Positions 46,484 to 56,112 of a stretch of DNA of 64,000 nt are shown one piece after another; position 1 is the first letter of the stretch; each line of letters opens with the position of its first letter. A model generated the notes under the pieces. That model searched no databases. It saw only the letters and a list, made by a program, of their open reading frames with translations, and had not been told where the DNA came from. This stretch comes from Burkholderiales bacterium (lineage in GTDB: Bacteria > Pseudomonadota > Gammaproteobacteria > Burkholderiales > SG8-41). The translations under genes and the position numbers were made by a program. The stretch spans positions 123,815 through 187,814 of the forward strand of contig JALHRQ010000007.1 of assembly GCA_022841375.1 (NCBI GenBank). The letters run 5' to 3'.

Positions 46484-47370
46484 AGCAGCACCTGCGGGTT
46501 TTGCCACCAGTCGATCGCGATGCCGACAAAGATGGCGCAGCCCACCCAGTTATTGTTAAGAAACGCCCGAAAACAGCCCTCGCGGCTGCGCTTCCGGATC
46601 AGAAAATATTGATAGATCACCAGCCCCGAGGCGATCGTCAGCCCGGCAAAATAAAAAGACCCGCGCAACTGCCACCAGCCGATCCCGGTCATCAAGCCGA
46701 GAAACAACGCATGCGCCGTCAGCACGCCCAGCACGTCGTAACGGCCAAACAGGATAGCCGACGATTTGATGCCGATTTTCAGATCGTCATCGCGATCAAC
46801 CATCGCATATTCCGTGTCGTAGGCAATCGCCCACAATACCGTCGCCAGCAACAACAGCCAGCCCACCAGCGGCAGCCCTTTCCATACCGCAGCATAGGCC
46901 ATCGGAATGCCGAAACCGAAAGCCACACCCAGCCAGGCCTGCGGCAGCGGAAACACCCGCTTCACGAAAGGATAAATCACCGCAAGCGCGGCTGCGGCAA
47001 ACGCCAGCTTGATGGTCAGCGCACTCAAGAACAACACCAGCACAAAAGCGCACAGCATCAGCACGGCGGCCAGTATCAGTGCTTCCTGGGGCTGGATTAC
47101 GCCGGCCGCAATCGGCCGTTCTCTGGTGCGCTCGACATGGGGATCAAAATTACGGTCGGCAAAATCATTGACCACGCAGCCTGCGGAACGCATCAGCGCG
47201 GTGCCGGTGACAAAAATCAGCAGCACGTCGGGCGGCGGCAGGCCGGCGGACGCAAACCATAATCCCCACAGCGTGGGCCACAGCAGCAACAGGATACCGA
47301 TCGGCTTGTCGAGCCGCATCAAGCGCTCGTAGGCGTTGAGTCGATCTTTCAGCGTCAATGTGGAGTTCAC
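46480..47370 (-). CDS. ubiA: 4-hydroxybenzoate polyprenyltransferase UbiA
   Basis: A 296-residue membrane prenyltransferase with about eight transmembrane helices, attaching the polyprenyl tail to 4-hydroxybenzoate. The two Asp-rich Mg/diphosphate motifs are visible as [15 protein letters not shown] (about 70-84) and [16 protein letters not shown] (about 187-202). It overlaps ubiC by four bases at its start and ubiD at its end, giving a tight ubiC-ubiA-ubiD operon. Confidence 0.95.
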   Translation of the reverse strand: MNSTLTLKDRLNAYERLMRLDKPIGILLLLWPTLWGLWFASAGLPPPDVLLIFVTGTALMRSAGCVVNDFADRNFDPHVERTRERPIAAGVIQPQEALILAAVLMLCAFVLVLFLSALTIKLAFAAAALAVIYPFVKRVFPLPQAWLGVAFGFGIPMAYAAVWKGLPLVGWLLLLATVLWAIAYDTEYAMVDRDDDLKIGIKSSAILFGRYDVLGVLTAHALFLGLMTGIGWWQLRGSFYFAGLTIASGLVIYQYFLIRKRSREGCFRAFLNNNWVGCAIFVGIAIDWWQNPQVLL

Positions 47371-47900
47371 AGGTCGTGTATTGCCGGCAGGAAAACTTCA
47401 CTGACCAGTATAGGCGAATTGCCGGCGGCGAAGATCGAACGCCGCGCCCACAGAGGCGGCGGTAGCCGCTTCAACTGCGCAGCGGCGCGCCGGTGCAGCG
47501 GGTGCGACAGTGGCAGTTTTTTCTGACGCAGCGGAAAGCGTGCAATGCGTGGATCGGCAAACAACGCCGCGCCCAAGGGGCGCGTGCCCAGCGCCGTCAC
47601 ACTGCGCCATGCGCCGCGCAGTGCGCCCGGCGCGACCACGGTATGCGCAAACACCAGCGGTTTGCTTCCTCGCAACAACAACACTTCCCGCACCAGCACG
47701 CGGGCCGACGACGACGCAAACAGAAACGCTTCGTCCTGATTCACGCGGCGCAAGCCCTGGAACAATACCTTGACCTTGATCGGCCCGGCATGACGTTCGA
47801 GCCGCGCGGTCAAAGAACCGCGGTCGGTGAGCCAGCGGCGCAATGTACCGGCGGCGACCGGTGTAGCGCACCAGCGGGAATCTCGGGGGATGGATTTCAC
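47367..47900 (-). CDS. ubiC: Chorismate lyase UbiC
   Basis: A 177-residue cytosolic enzyme converting chorismate to 4-hydroxybenzoate and pyruvate, the entry to ubiquinone synthesis. Family features are SRWCATP near the start, LTDRGSLTARLE, VLVREVLLLRGSKPLVFAHTV and the GTRPLGAALFADPRIAR segment. It begins with GTG. The stop overlaps the ubiA start. No promoter was identified with confidence in the ~175-base gap to recG. Confidence 0.9.
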   Translation of the reverse strand: MKSIPRDSRWCATPVAAGTLRRWLTDRGSLTARLERHAGPIKVKVLFQGLRRVNQDEAFLFASSSARVLVREVLLLRGSKPLVFAHTVVAPGALRGAWRSVTALGTRPLGAALFADPRIARFPLRQKKLPLSHPLHRRAAAQLKRLPPPLWARRSIFAAGNSPILVSEVFLPAIHDL

Positions 47901-48076
47901 AGATGGGACGGGATTTTAAGATGCCGGATTATCGCATCAAGCCAATAAATTTATAGCGGTGCTACCCGCTTTGCTTTTGTGAACCGCCGAGCACTTCAAC
48001 GTCGCCGGGGGTAGCCCGGCAGCTCACAAGGGGGTGTTGTCTTGCGTATGCGTTTATTCAATAGAAAAAGAAACCA

Positions 48077-50161
48077 TTACACCTTTAAATACTCATTCCT
48101 TCCCCCGAGCCATCTCGCCAAATGCGCCTTCGCCACCTCTGGCTGCTCCCGCAACAATACCTCGGCGGCCTCCCGCGCCGCATCCAGCAAATCCAGATCT
48201 ACCGCCAGATCCGCAAAGCGCAGCATCGGCACCCCGCTCTGCCGTGCGCCGAGCAATTCACCGGGCCCGCGCAATTGCAAATCCTGCCGCGCGATTTCAA
48301 AGCCGTCAGTGTTTTCGTAAATCACTTTCAGACGTTCTTTGGCCATCGGCGACAGCGGGCTTTGATATAACAGCACACAGGCGCTCTCGGTGGCGCCGCG
48401 GCCGACGCGGCCGCGCAGTTGATGCAACTGGGAAAGCCCCATGCGCTCGGCATGCTCGATCACCATCAAGGAGGCGTTGGGCACGTCGACGCCGACTTCA
48501 ATCACCGTGGTCGCGACCAACAGTTGCACTTCGCCCTGCTTGAACGCCGCCATCACCTGCTGCTTGTCAGCACTTTTCATCCGGCCATGCACCAGACCGA
48601 CACGGAGTTCGGGAAAGGTCTGCTGCAGATGGGCGTGGGTATCCAGCGCAGTCTGCAGCTGCAGCGTTTCCGATTCCTCGATCAGCGGACACACCCAGTA
48701 GGCCTGGCGACCGGCGACACAGGCATCGCGAACGCGCTGGATCACTTCATCTCGGCGATCTTCCGAAACCAGCTTGGTCACCACGGGCGTGCGGCCCGGT
48801 GGCATTTCGTCGATTACCGACACATCCAGGTCGGCGTAATAACTCATCGCCAGCGTGCGCGGAATCGGCGTCGCGCTCATCATCAGTTGATGCGGCTGCG
48901 CGCCCTTGTTGGATTGGGTGCCTTTCATGCGCAAGGCCAGACGCTGATGCACGCCGAAACGGTGCTGCTCGTCGATGATCGCCAGGCCCAGTTTTTTGAA
49001 CGCCACTTCATCTTCAAACAGCGCATGGGTGCCGACAGTGATCATCGCGTTACCACCGGAAATTTCTGCAAGTGATTGTTTCTTATCACTTTTTTTAAGG
49101 CTTCCCGACAGCCACGCGACTTTCAGCCCCAGCGGCTCCAGCCACTCCGCGAACTTGCGGTAATGCTGTTCGGCAAGAATTTCGGTCGGTGCCATCACTG
49201 CGACCTGATAGCCGTTTTCGATGCATTGCAGCGCAGCCAACGCGGCAACAATGGTTTTACCGCTGCCGACATCGCCCTGCAGCAAGCGCTGCATCGGATG
49301 CGCCTGACCCAGATCGCCGCGCACCTGCGCCAGCACCTTGTTCTGCGCGGCAGTAAGCTGGAACGGCAGGCGCGCGAGCAAAGCACTGACCAGATTGCCG
49401 CGCACGCGCAGCACCGGTGCGCCGGCGGCGCGACGGCGCTGATAATGCACGCGCATCGATAATTGCTGCGCCAGCAGTTCGTCGAATTTCATTCGCCGCC
49501 ACGCCGGATGGGTGCGCCCCTGCAGCGTGGCTTGCGCGATGTCCGGCGACGGATGGTGCAGCAGGTTCACCGCGGCGCCGAAGGCCGGCAAGCCCAGCGA
49601 TTCCAGCAGTGCTGCGGGTAATGTTTCGGTCAGCGAATCGTCAGCCAGTGCACGCGCGATCAGCCGGCGCAGCGTGTCCTGGCCCATGCCCGCGGTGGTC
49701 GGATACACCGGGGTCAGTGCCTGCGCGACCGGCATTTCACCGGATACCACGCGAAACCGCGGATGTACCATTTCCGCACCGAAGTGACCGAGGCGTACGT
49801 TGCCGAATGCGCGGATCACATTGCCAACCGCCAGCAACTTGACCTGGCTGCCGTAGAAATTGAGAAAACGCAGCGTCAGGACTTCACCGCTGTCGTCGGC
49901 GATGCGACACACCAGTTGCCGTTTCGGACGAAACTTGATATCGCAGTCGGTGACGGTGCCCTGCACCAGCAACTCGTCGCCGGGCATCGCGTCGGCGATA
50001 GAACACAACGAGGTCTCGTCGTCGTAACGCAGCGGCAGGTGCAGCACCAGATCGAATTTTCGCGCAATGCCAAGCTTGCCAAGTTTGTCGGCAACGGTCT
50101 TGCTCAAACCCGATAATGAAGGGTGCGTGGCGTCCGGCGCAGCGGCACAGGTCCGCGTCAT
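48077..50161 (-). CDS. recG: ATP-dependent DNA helicase RecG
   Basis: A 694-residue superfamily 2 helicase that reverses stalled replication forks. The N-terminal wedge/OB domain (about 60-160) is followed by helicase motifs: Walker A in LQGDVGSGKTIVA, DEQH in AIIDEQHRFGV, SATPIPRTLA (motif III) and the C-terminal QLRGRVGRGATESAC (motif VI). The TRG-like C-terminal hairpin follows. The length is typical. It is a monocistronic gene 35 bases downstream of ridA. Confidence 0.96.
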   Translation of the reverse strand: MTRTCAAAPDATHPSLSGLSKTVADKLGKLGIARKFDLVLHLPLRYDDETSLCSIADAMPGDELLVQGTVTDCDIKFRPKRQLVCRIADDSGEVLTLRFLNFYGSQVKLLAVGNVIRAFGNVRLGHFGAEMVHPRFRVVSGEMPVAQALTPVYPTTAGMGQDTLRRLIARALADDSLTETLPAALLESLGLPAFGAAVNLLHHPSPDIAQATLQGRTHPAWRRMKFDELLAQQLSMRVHYQRRRAAGAPVLRVRGNLVSALLARLPFQLTAAQNKVLAQVRGDLGQAHPMQRLLQGDVGSGKTIVAALAALQCIENGYQVAVMAPTEILAEQHYRKFAEWLEPLGLKVAWLSGSLKKSDKKQSLAEISGGNAMITVGTHALFEDEVAFKKLGLAIIDEQHRFGVHQRLALRMKGTQSNKGAQPHQLMMSATPIPRTLAMSYYADLDVSVIDEMPPGRTPVVTKLVSEDRRDEVIQRVRDACVAGRQAYWVCPLIEESETLQLQTALDTHAHLQQTFPELRVGLVHGRMKSADKQQVMAAFKQGEVQLLVATTVIEVGVDVPNASLMVIEHAERMGLSQLHQLRGRVGRGATESACVLLYQSPLSPMAKERLKVIYENTDGFEIARQDLQLRGPGELLGARQSGVPMLRFADLAVDLDLLDAAREAAEVLLREQPEVAKAHLARWLGGRNEYLKV

Positions 50162-50195
50162 GCCGCCGGTCTTTCAGCGTTGATGCAGCGGCGGC

Positions 50196-50576
50196 TCACT
50201 GCAGAATCATCACCGCATCGACTTCAACCAGCGCATTGCGCGGCAGGCTCGCCACACCGACCGCGGCGCGCGCCGGATAGGGCTGATGAAAATAAGTCGC
50301 CATGATTTCGTTGACCTTGGCGAAATGTCCCAGATCCGTCAGGTAGACATTGACCTTGGCGCAGTCGTCGAGCGAGCCGCCGGCGGCTGCCGCAACCGCC
50401 TGCAGGTTCTTGAACACACGGTGGATCTGCGCATCAATGCCTTCGGTCATCTGCATCGTCGCCGGATCGAGGCCGATCTGTCCTGCCAGATAGACGGTGT
50501 CACCGCAGCGCACAGCTTGCGAATAGGTACCAATGGCCTGCGGCGCATCAGCGGTGTGTATGGCTTGTTTTCTCAT
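50196..50576 (-). CDS. ridA: RidA-family reactive enamine/imine deaminase
   Basis: A 126-residue YjgF/YER057c/UK114 protein that hydrolyses reactive enamine intermediates from PLP enzymes. Hallmarks are [34 protein letters not shown] and the substrate-binding Arg in [22 protein letters not shown]. The ATG at 50576 with AGGAG eight bases upstream fits the family length; the frame remains open for 50 more codons without support. Confidence 0.94.
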   Translation of the reverse strand: MRKQAIHTADAPQAIGTYSQAVRCGDTVYLAGQIGLDPATMQMTEGIDAQIHRVFKNLQAVAAAAGGSLDDCAKVNVYLTDLGHFAKVNEIMATYFHQPYPARAAVGVASLPRNALVEVDAVMILQ

Positions 50577-50781
50577 GCGGGGCTCCTGCGCATTCTGGCT
50601 GGGGTGGTCAAACTGCGCTATCATGAAGTGCAACCAGCGATAATTCAACGCGCATTCACGTCTGATCCCCACCATGACCGGCTTGCAGGTCAACGCAACC
50701 CCAGCGATCATCTGCCCCGGCAGCACGGCGCCGGATCATCATCGGAGCAACGTCGCGGGCTGAAGCGCCCCGACGTCCTCA

Positions 50782-52752
50782 TTGGCCAACACCCACAAAC
50801 TGCGTGACATTGTCATCGGCGCCCCGCGCGATCCGATGAATCCCGAAACACGCCGGCACATCGCTCTGATCGCGTTTTTTGCCTGGGTCGGTCTGGGCGC
50901 CGACGGCCTGTCCTCGGCGTGTTACGGCCCTGAGGAAGCGTACCTAGCACTCGGCACGCATACCCAGCTCGGTCTTTATCTTGCCGTTGCGACCATTCTG
51001 ACGGTGTTCATCATTTCGCTGGCCTACAACCAGGTCATCGAATTGTTCCCGAACGGCGGGGGCGGCTACAAGGTCGCCACACAACTGATCGGCCCGCGCG
51101 CCGGCCTTGTTTCGGGTTCGGCGCTGATTGTCGACTATGTGCTGACCATTGCCATCTCGGTGGCCAGCGGCGCCGACGCGGTGTTCAGCCTGCTGCCGCT
51201 GGACTGGCATGGCTGGAAAGTGCCGTTTGCGATGGTGCTGGTCGGACTGCTGCTGACGCTGAATCTGCGCGGCATCAAGGAAGCGATCAAGATTCTGCTG
51301 CCGATTTTTGTCGGCTTCGTCATCGTCCATGTCGCACTGATCGGCTGGGGCATCTACGCCCACGCGGACCGCCTGCCGCAACTGATCCCGGCGACGCTCG
51401 GCGAAACTGCGGTGATGGCGAAGGAATCCGGCTGGATGTTTGTTACTGCCACACTGTTGTTCGCCTATTCCCATGGCGGCGGCACCTATACCGGCCTGGA
51501 GGCGGTTTCCAACAACATCAACACGCTGGCCGAACCGCGCGTGCGTACCGGCAAATGGACGATGTTTTACATGGCGACTTCGCTGGCCTTCACCGCCGGC
51601 GGCATCCTGGTGCTTTACATGCTGTGGGATGCCGTGAAGACGCCGGGCCAGACGCTGAATGCAACAGTATTCAAGGCCATCATTGACGATTTTGATCTGG
51701 GCAGTGTCGCCATCAATCAGGGCGCGCTGCTGGTGGTGCTGATTCTTGAGGCCGGATTGTTGTTCGTCGCCGCCAACACCGGCTTTCTCGGCGGTCCCGC
51801 GGTACTTGCCAATATGGCAGCAGATTCCTGGGTGCCGCGGCAGTTCCGCCAGTTGTCGAGCCGGCTGGTGACCCAGAATGGCGTCGTGCTGATGGCCGCC
51901 GCAGCGTTGGTGGTGCTGGTGTGGAGCCAGGGCAGTGTCGCGCTGCTGGTGGTGCTGTACAGCATCAACGTATTCCTGACGTTCTCGATCGCGCTGTGGG
52001 GACTGTGCCTGTACTGGGTCAAAAACCGGCGCTCGGCGCCGAACTGGCGCGGCCGGCTGGCGCTGTCGGCGCTCGGCTTTTTTGTCACCGCCGGCATTCT
52101 TCTGGTGCTGATCCTCGGCAAATTCAACGAAGGCGGCTGGGTCACGCTGCTGATCACCGGCGGCGTGATTGCGCTGTGCGCCACCATCCGCTGGCATTAC
52201 GAAGAAACGCGGGAACAGTTGCGCAAGATCGACAGCCTGTTCTCCAGCGGCAAACCGCTGCAGGAAGTCGACAATCCGCCGCAACCCGATCCGCAAAAAC
52301 CAACGGCCGTTTTCTTTGTCGGCAAAAACCGCGGTGTGGGCATGCATGCGATGTTATGGGTGCAGCGGCTGTTCCCGGGGCACTTCCGCAATTTCGTCTT
52401 TGTCAGCGTCGGCGAAATCGACGCCCAGCGCTTTGACGGGCCGGGTGCGCTGCGCACGCTGCAGTATGAGATCGAAAATTCACTGCGTTATTACGAAAAC
52501 TTCTGCCACACCCACGATCTTGCGGCAAAGTCCTACTGCGCGTTCGGCACTGAACCGGTGGAAGAACTGCTCAAGTTGACGGAACAAATCTCCCGCGAAT
52601 TCCCGAACAGCGTGTTTTTTGCGTCCAAACTGATCTTCGTACACGACAACTTCTTCACCCGCTGGCTGCACAACCAGACGGCATTGGCGATGCAGCAGCG
52701 GCTGCACTTGCAGGGCATGCAGATGGTGATCTTGCCAATGAAGGTGGAGTAA
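50782..52752 (+). CDS. APC-superfamily permease with C-terminal cytoplasmic domain
   Basis: A 656-residue membrane transporter with about 12 helices (residues ~20-460) and a ~180-residue soluble C-terminal domain beginning near KIDSLFSSGKPLQE. The N-terminal FAWVGLGADGLSSACYGPEEAYLAL and NNINTLAEPRVRTGKWT segments resemble KimA-like and related APC permeases, some of which carry potassium; amino acid transport is the alternative. The start is a TTG at 50782, there being no ATG before MNPETRR, so the precise N-terminus is uncertain. It is a single gene divergent from ridA. Confidence 0.82.
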   Translation: MANTHKLRDIVIGAPRDPMNPETRRHIALIAFFAWVGLGADGLSSACYGPEEAYLALGTHTQLGLYLAVATILTVFIISLAYNQVIELFPNGGGGYKVATQLIGPRAGLVSGSALIVDYVLTIAISVASGADAVFSLLPLDWHGWKVPFAMVLVGLLLTLNLRGIKEAIKILLPIFVGFVIVHVALIGWGIYAHADRLPQLIPATLGETAVMAKESGWMFVTATLLFAYSHGGGTYTGLEAVSNNINTLAEPRVRTGKWTMFYMATSLAFTAGGILVLYMLWDAVKTPGQTLNATVFKAIIDDFDLGSVAINQGALLVVLILEAGLLFVAANTGFLGGPAVLANMAADSWVPRQFRQLSSRLVTQNGVVLMAAAALVVLVWSQGSVALLVVLYSINVFLTFSIALWGLCLYWVKNRRSAPNWRGRLALSALGFFVTAGILLVLILGKFNEGGWVTLLITGGVIALCATIRWHYEETREQLRKIDSLFSSGKPLQEVDNPPQPDPQKPTAVFFVGKNRGVGMHAMLWVQRLFPGHFRNFVFVSVGEIDAQRFDGPGALRTLQYEIENSLRYYENFCHTHDLAAKSYCAFGTEPVEELLKLTEQISREFPNSVFFASKLIFVHDNFFTRWLHNQTALAMQQRLHLQGMQMVILPMKVE

Positions 52753-52771
52753 AAGAGGCGACGTAGCTGCG

Positions 52772-53923
52772 TCAGGACGGCAAGTTGAGCACGTACTTGG
52801 CGAGAATGTTGCGCTGGATCTCGTTGGAGCCGCCGTAGATGGTGCCCGGGCGCGAGTTGTAGAACGGCGACAGCACATCGATGTTCGTATCACCGTAAGC
52901 GATTTCACCTTCGACGGCGCCGTATTCTCCCGCCGCATCCATCAGCAGCTCCGACAGGCGCTGGTAGGTATCCATTGACCAGACTTTGAGCATCGACACA
53001 TCGGGCCCCATGGCCTCGCCGCGCCGCGCTTTGTCGACATAACGGCCATACAAAGAACCCAGATCAGCAAGATCCAGTTTCAGCCGGGTGAAGCGCTCCA
53101 CAAAAGCCGGATCGGCGAGCAGACCGCGCGCTTGCGCCAGTGATTCGAGTTTCTCCAGCGCCTGCAGCGGCCGCCGCGGACTTCCAATGTTCAAGCGCTC
53201 AAACCCGAGGAGACCCTTGGCAATAGTCCAGCCCTGGTGCAGCTCGCCGACCAGGTTTTCCTTCGGTGTGCGCACGTTGTCGAAAAATACCTGGCAGAAC
53301 TCTTCGTGACCAGCGATGTTGCGGATGGTACGCAGCGTAATGCCCGGCGTTTTCATGTCGACCAGAAAAAAACTGATGCCCTCCTGTTTTTTCTTTGCCT
53401 GTTTGTCGGTGCGTGCAAGCACGTAAATGTTGGTCGCATCGTGCGCCATTGACGTCCAGATCTTGCTGCCGTTGATGACATAGTCATTGCCTTCAGGCAC
53501 CGCTTCGGTGCGCAGGCTGGCGAGATCGGAACCGGCGTTGGGTTCGGAGTAGCCCTGACACCAGGTAGCATCACCGGCGATGATTTTCGGCAGATAGTGC
53601 GCGCGCTGCGCGTCGTTGCCGAAACGGATCAGCGTCGGCCCGACCATGGTGATGCCCTGATCGGGCATACGGCCGACGCCGGCGCGTTCGGTTTCCTCGA
53701 AATAAATCAGCAGTTTCGACGGCGACAGGCCCATGCCGCCGTATTCACGCGGCCAGTTCGGCGCGATCCATCCTTTTTGGGAGAGTTTCAGGTACCAACC
53801 GCGGCATTCGCTCCAGCGCATGCGTCGCGGCAGAAACTTGAATTCAGCAGGAAACTCGTTCTCGAAAAAACGGCGTGCTTCGGCACGGAACTCTTCATCA
53901 CTCCCGGCGTTCCAGTCGGTCAT
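52772..53923 (-). CDS. Acyl-CoA dehydrogenase (alpha-type subunit)
   Basis: A 383-residue flavoprotein of the acyl-CoA dehydrogenase family with WCQGYSEPNAGSDLASL (FAD/substrate region), FFLVDMKTPGITLRTI, GFERLNIGSPRRPLQ and the C-terminal GTIYGGSNEIQRNILAKYVL. The glycine-containing GGSNEIQRN end is as in pimeloyl-CoA and steroid side-chain dehydrogenases that work as heterodimers. It overlaps the second dehydrogenase gene by four bases. Confidence 0.87.
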   Translation of the reverse strand: MTDWNAGSDEEFRAEARRFFENEFPAEFKFLPRRMRWSECRGWYLKLSQKGWIAPNWPREYGGMGLSPSKLLIYFEETERAGVGRMPDQGITMVGPTLIRFGNDAQRAHYLPKIIAGDATWCQGYSEPNAGSDLASLRTEAVPEGNDYVINGSKIWTSMAHDATNIYVLARTDKQAKKKQEGISFFLVDMKTPGITLRTIRNIAGHEEFCQVFFDNVRTPKENLVGELHQGWTIAKGLLGFERLNIGSPRRPLQALEKLESLAQARGLLADPAFVERFTRLKLDLADLGSLYGRYVDKARRGEAMGPDVSMLKVWSMDTYQRLSELLMDAAGEYGAVEGEIAYGDTNIDVLSPFYNSRPGTIYGGSNEIQRNILAKYVLNLPS

Positions 53924-55071
53924 GCCGCCTCCTTGTGCTGCGGCTGCGCAGACAACCGCGCATAACGCGCCCTATGCGCCCGGGCATTGCCCAGCCAGGC
54001 TGAAACGGTCATGGCCCTTTTTACATACAGCCCGACATCGCAGTCCTCTGTAAAGCCGATCGCGCCATGAAACTGGATCGCGGCACGGGTGATTGCCAGC
54101 GCGGCATCAGCGCAGCGTGATCTGGCGCGGCTGACGGCAAGTGCACGCTCCCTGTCGGGGAGCGCGTCGTCCAGCTGCCCGATCACCTCGCGCAGCACGG
54201 CATCGGCCAGTTCCTGCTGAATATAAAGATCAACCGCGCGATGCTGCAGCGCCTGAAAACTGCCGATGGCCTTGCCGAACTGCACGCGCGTTTTCATGTA
54301 TTCAAGACTCATCTCGTTGGCCCGTTTCATCACGCCGACGAGTTCCGCTGAAGCTGCTGCGGCCGCATGATCAAGCGCACGATCGAGCGCAGCGCGCGCC
54401 GCGCCGCCGGAAGCCAGCACCTGCTCGCGCGACACCGTCACGTCCTTGAAAGTGATTTCGCCATAACTGCGGCCATCGGCGAGGGGCTGCAGCCCGGTGC
54501 TGCAACCCTGAGCGTCGCGTGGCACCCACAGCAACTGCAGTCCGTCCGCAGCCTGTGCGGTGACCAGGTAACCGTCTGCAGCACTGGCGCCGATGACAAA
54601 TTTTTTCTGGCCGCTGACGCGATATCCGCCTTCGAACGGCGTCGCCGTCGCGGCGATCTGCTGCCCGGCAAAATCATCCGCCTGTTCCTGCCAGGCCAGC
54701 ACAGGTATGCGATCACCGGCCACCAGGCCGGTCAGCAATTCTTCGCGCAAGGTTGTGGCCGCAGCGTGTTCGAGCACACGCGCCGCCAATACGGCAACCG
54801 CGGTGTAGGGCTCCGGCGTCAGTGCCCGCCCGAGGCCTTCAGCCACGATCGCGGCTTCCCCCAGTCCGAGTCCGAGCCCGCCGCAGGATTCCGGAACCAG
54901 CACACCCAGCCAGCCCAGTTCCGCCAGTTGGCGCCACTGGCTGCGGTCGAACTCGGCGCGTGTCTGCGCCAGCGCTCTGACGCGCGGCAAATCCGACCCG
55001 CGTTGAACATAATCGCCGACGCTCTGCGCCAGCATTGCGGAATGGGTGTTGTCTTCGTCTATGGTCATCAC
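53920..55071 (-). CDS. Acyl-CoA dehydrogenase (beta-type subunit)
   Basis: A 383-residue paralogue, upstream of and overlapping the previous gene. The N-terminal helical domain includes WRQLAELGWLGVLVPESCGGLGLGLGE, and the C-terminal IQFHGAIGFTEDCDVGLYVKRAM. The FAD-binding centre is less conserved than in its partner, as usual for the smaller partner of heteromeric alpha2beta2 enzymes (PimCD or FadE28-29 type). The pair probably oxidises one branched or dicarboxylic acyl-CoA. It is adjacent to and divergent in function from the phosphate transporter. Confidence 0.84.
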   Translation of the reverse strand: MMTIDEDNTHSAMLAQSVGDYVQRGSDLPRVRALAQTRAEFDRSQWRQLAELGWLGVLVPESCGGLGLGLGEAAIVAEGLGRALTPEPYTAVAVLAARVLEHAAATTLREELLTGLVAGDRIPVLAWQEQADDFAGQQIAATATPFEGGYRVSGQKKFVIGASAADGYLVTAQAADGLQLLWVPRDAQGCSTGLQPLADGRSYGEITFKDVTVSREQVLASGGAARAALDRALDHAAAAASAELVGVMKRANEMSLEYMKTRVQFGKAIGSFQALQHRAVDLYIQQELADAVLREVIGQLDDALPDRERALAVSRARSRCADAALAITRAAIQFHGAIGFTEDCDVGLYVKRAMTVSAWLGNARAHRARYARLSAQPQHKEAA

Positions 55072-55090
55072 AAACTCGCTTGAAATCGGA

Positions 55091-56101
55091 TCAGGGAAAC
55101 AGGCTGAGGCTGAGCCACCAGGTGATCGCAGCGATGGCCGCCGAGCAGGGAATCGTCAGCACCCACGCCAGAACAATGTTTCCGGCGACGCCCCAGCGCA
55201 CCGCAGAAACCGATTGCGCCGAACCCACGCCGACGATCGAGCCGGTAATGGTGTGCGTCGTCGACACCGGGATGCCGAGGCCGGTGGCCAGAAAAAGCGT
55301 CAGCGCACCGCCGGTTTCGGCACAGAAACCGCCGACCGGTTTGAGCTTGGTAATTTTCTGGCCCATGGTCTTGACGATGCGCCAACCGCCCAGCAGCGTG
55401 CCAAGACTAATGGCCGCATAACAGCTGATGATCACCCACATCGGGATCGGATCCTTGGGCCCGCTGATACCTGCCGCAATCAGCAGCATCAGGATGATGC
55501 CCATCGTTTTCTGCGCGTCATTTCCGCCATGGCCCAGGCTGTACATGGCCGCCGACAACAGCTGCAAACGGCGGAACCACCGATCCACTCTGGCCGGCGT
55601 CGTGCGCCGGCATATCCACGACACCGCAACCATCAACAATCCGGCCAGAAGGAAACCGAGCGTCGGCGATATGACAATGAAGATCATCGTTTTGTAGATG
55701 CCGGCGCTTTGCAAAGCCCAGAATCCGCTTTTGGCCACCGCTGCACCAATCAGGCCGCCGATCAGTGCATGCGATGAACTCGACGGCAAACCGTAGTACC
55801 AGGTGATGATGTTCCAGGCGATGGCGCCCACCAGCGCACCGAAGATGATGTGATGATCGACCACTGAACCGTCAATGATGCCCTGGCCGACCGTAGTCGC
55901 AACTTTCAGCTGGAACACAAACAGCGCGGCGAAATTGAAAAAAGCCGCCCACATTACGGCTTGGTACGGCTTAAGTACGCGGGTCGATACCACCGTGGCA
56001 ATCGAGTTCGCGGCGTCGTGGAAGCCGTTCATGAAGTCGAATATCAGCGCGACTGCAACCAGCAGCACGATGACGCCCAGGCTGATGCTTAAGTGATCCA
56101 T
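55091..56101 (-). CDS. PiT-family inorganic phosphate transporter
   Basis: A 336-residue membrane protein with about ten helices and the two PiT repeats: DFMNGFHDAANSIATVVSTR near the start and ATGLGIPVSTTHTITGSIVGVG near 270-290. It imports phosphate (as metal-phosphate) driven by protons. The DUF47 gene ends 11 bases upstream, giving the standard DUF47-pit operon. The low-affinity system would complement Pst, which is not in the window. Confidence 0.93.
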   Translation of the reverse strand: MDHLSISLGVIVLLVAVALIFDFMNGFHDAANSIATVVSTRVLKPYQAVMWAAFFNFAALFVFQLKVATTVGQGIIDGSVVDHHIIFGALVGAIAWNIITWYYGLPSSSSHALIGGLIGAAVAKSGFWALQSAGIYKTMIFIVISPTLGFLLAGLLMVAVSWICRRTTPARVDRWFRRLQLLSAAMYSLGHGGNDAQKTMGIILMLLIAAGISGPKDPIPMWVIISCYAAISLGTLLGGWRIVKTMGQKITKLKPVGGFCAETGGALTLFLATGLGIPVSTTHTITGSIVGVGSAQSVSAVRWGVAGNIVLAWVLTIPCSAAIAAITWWLSLSLFP

Positions 56102-56112
56102 GAGGGCGCGAC

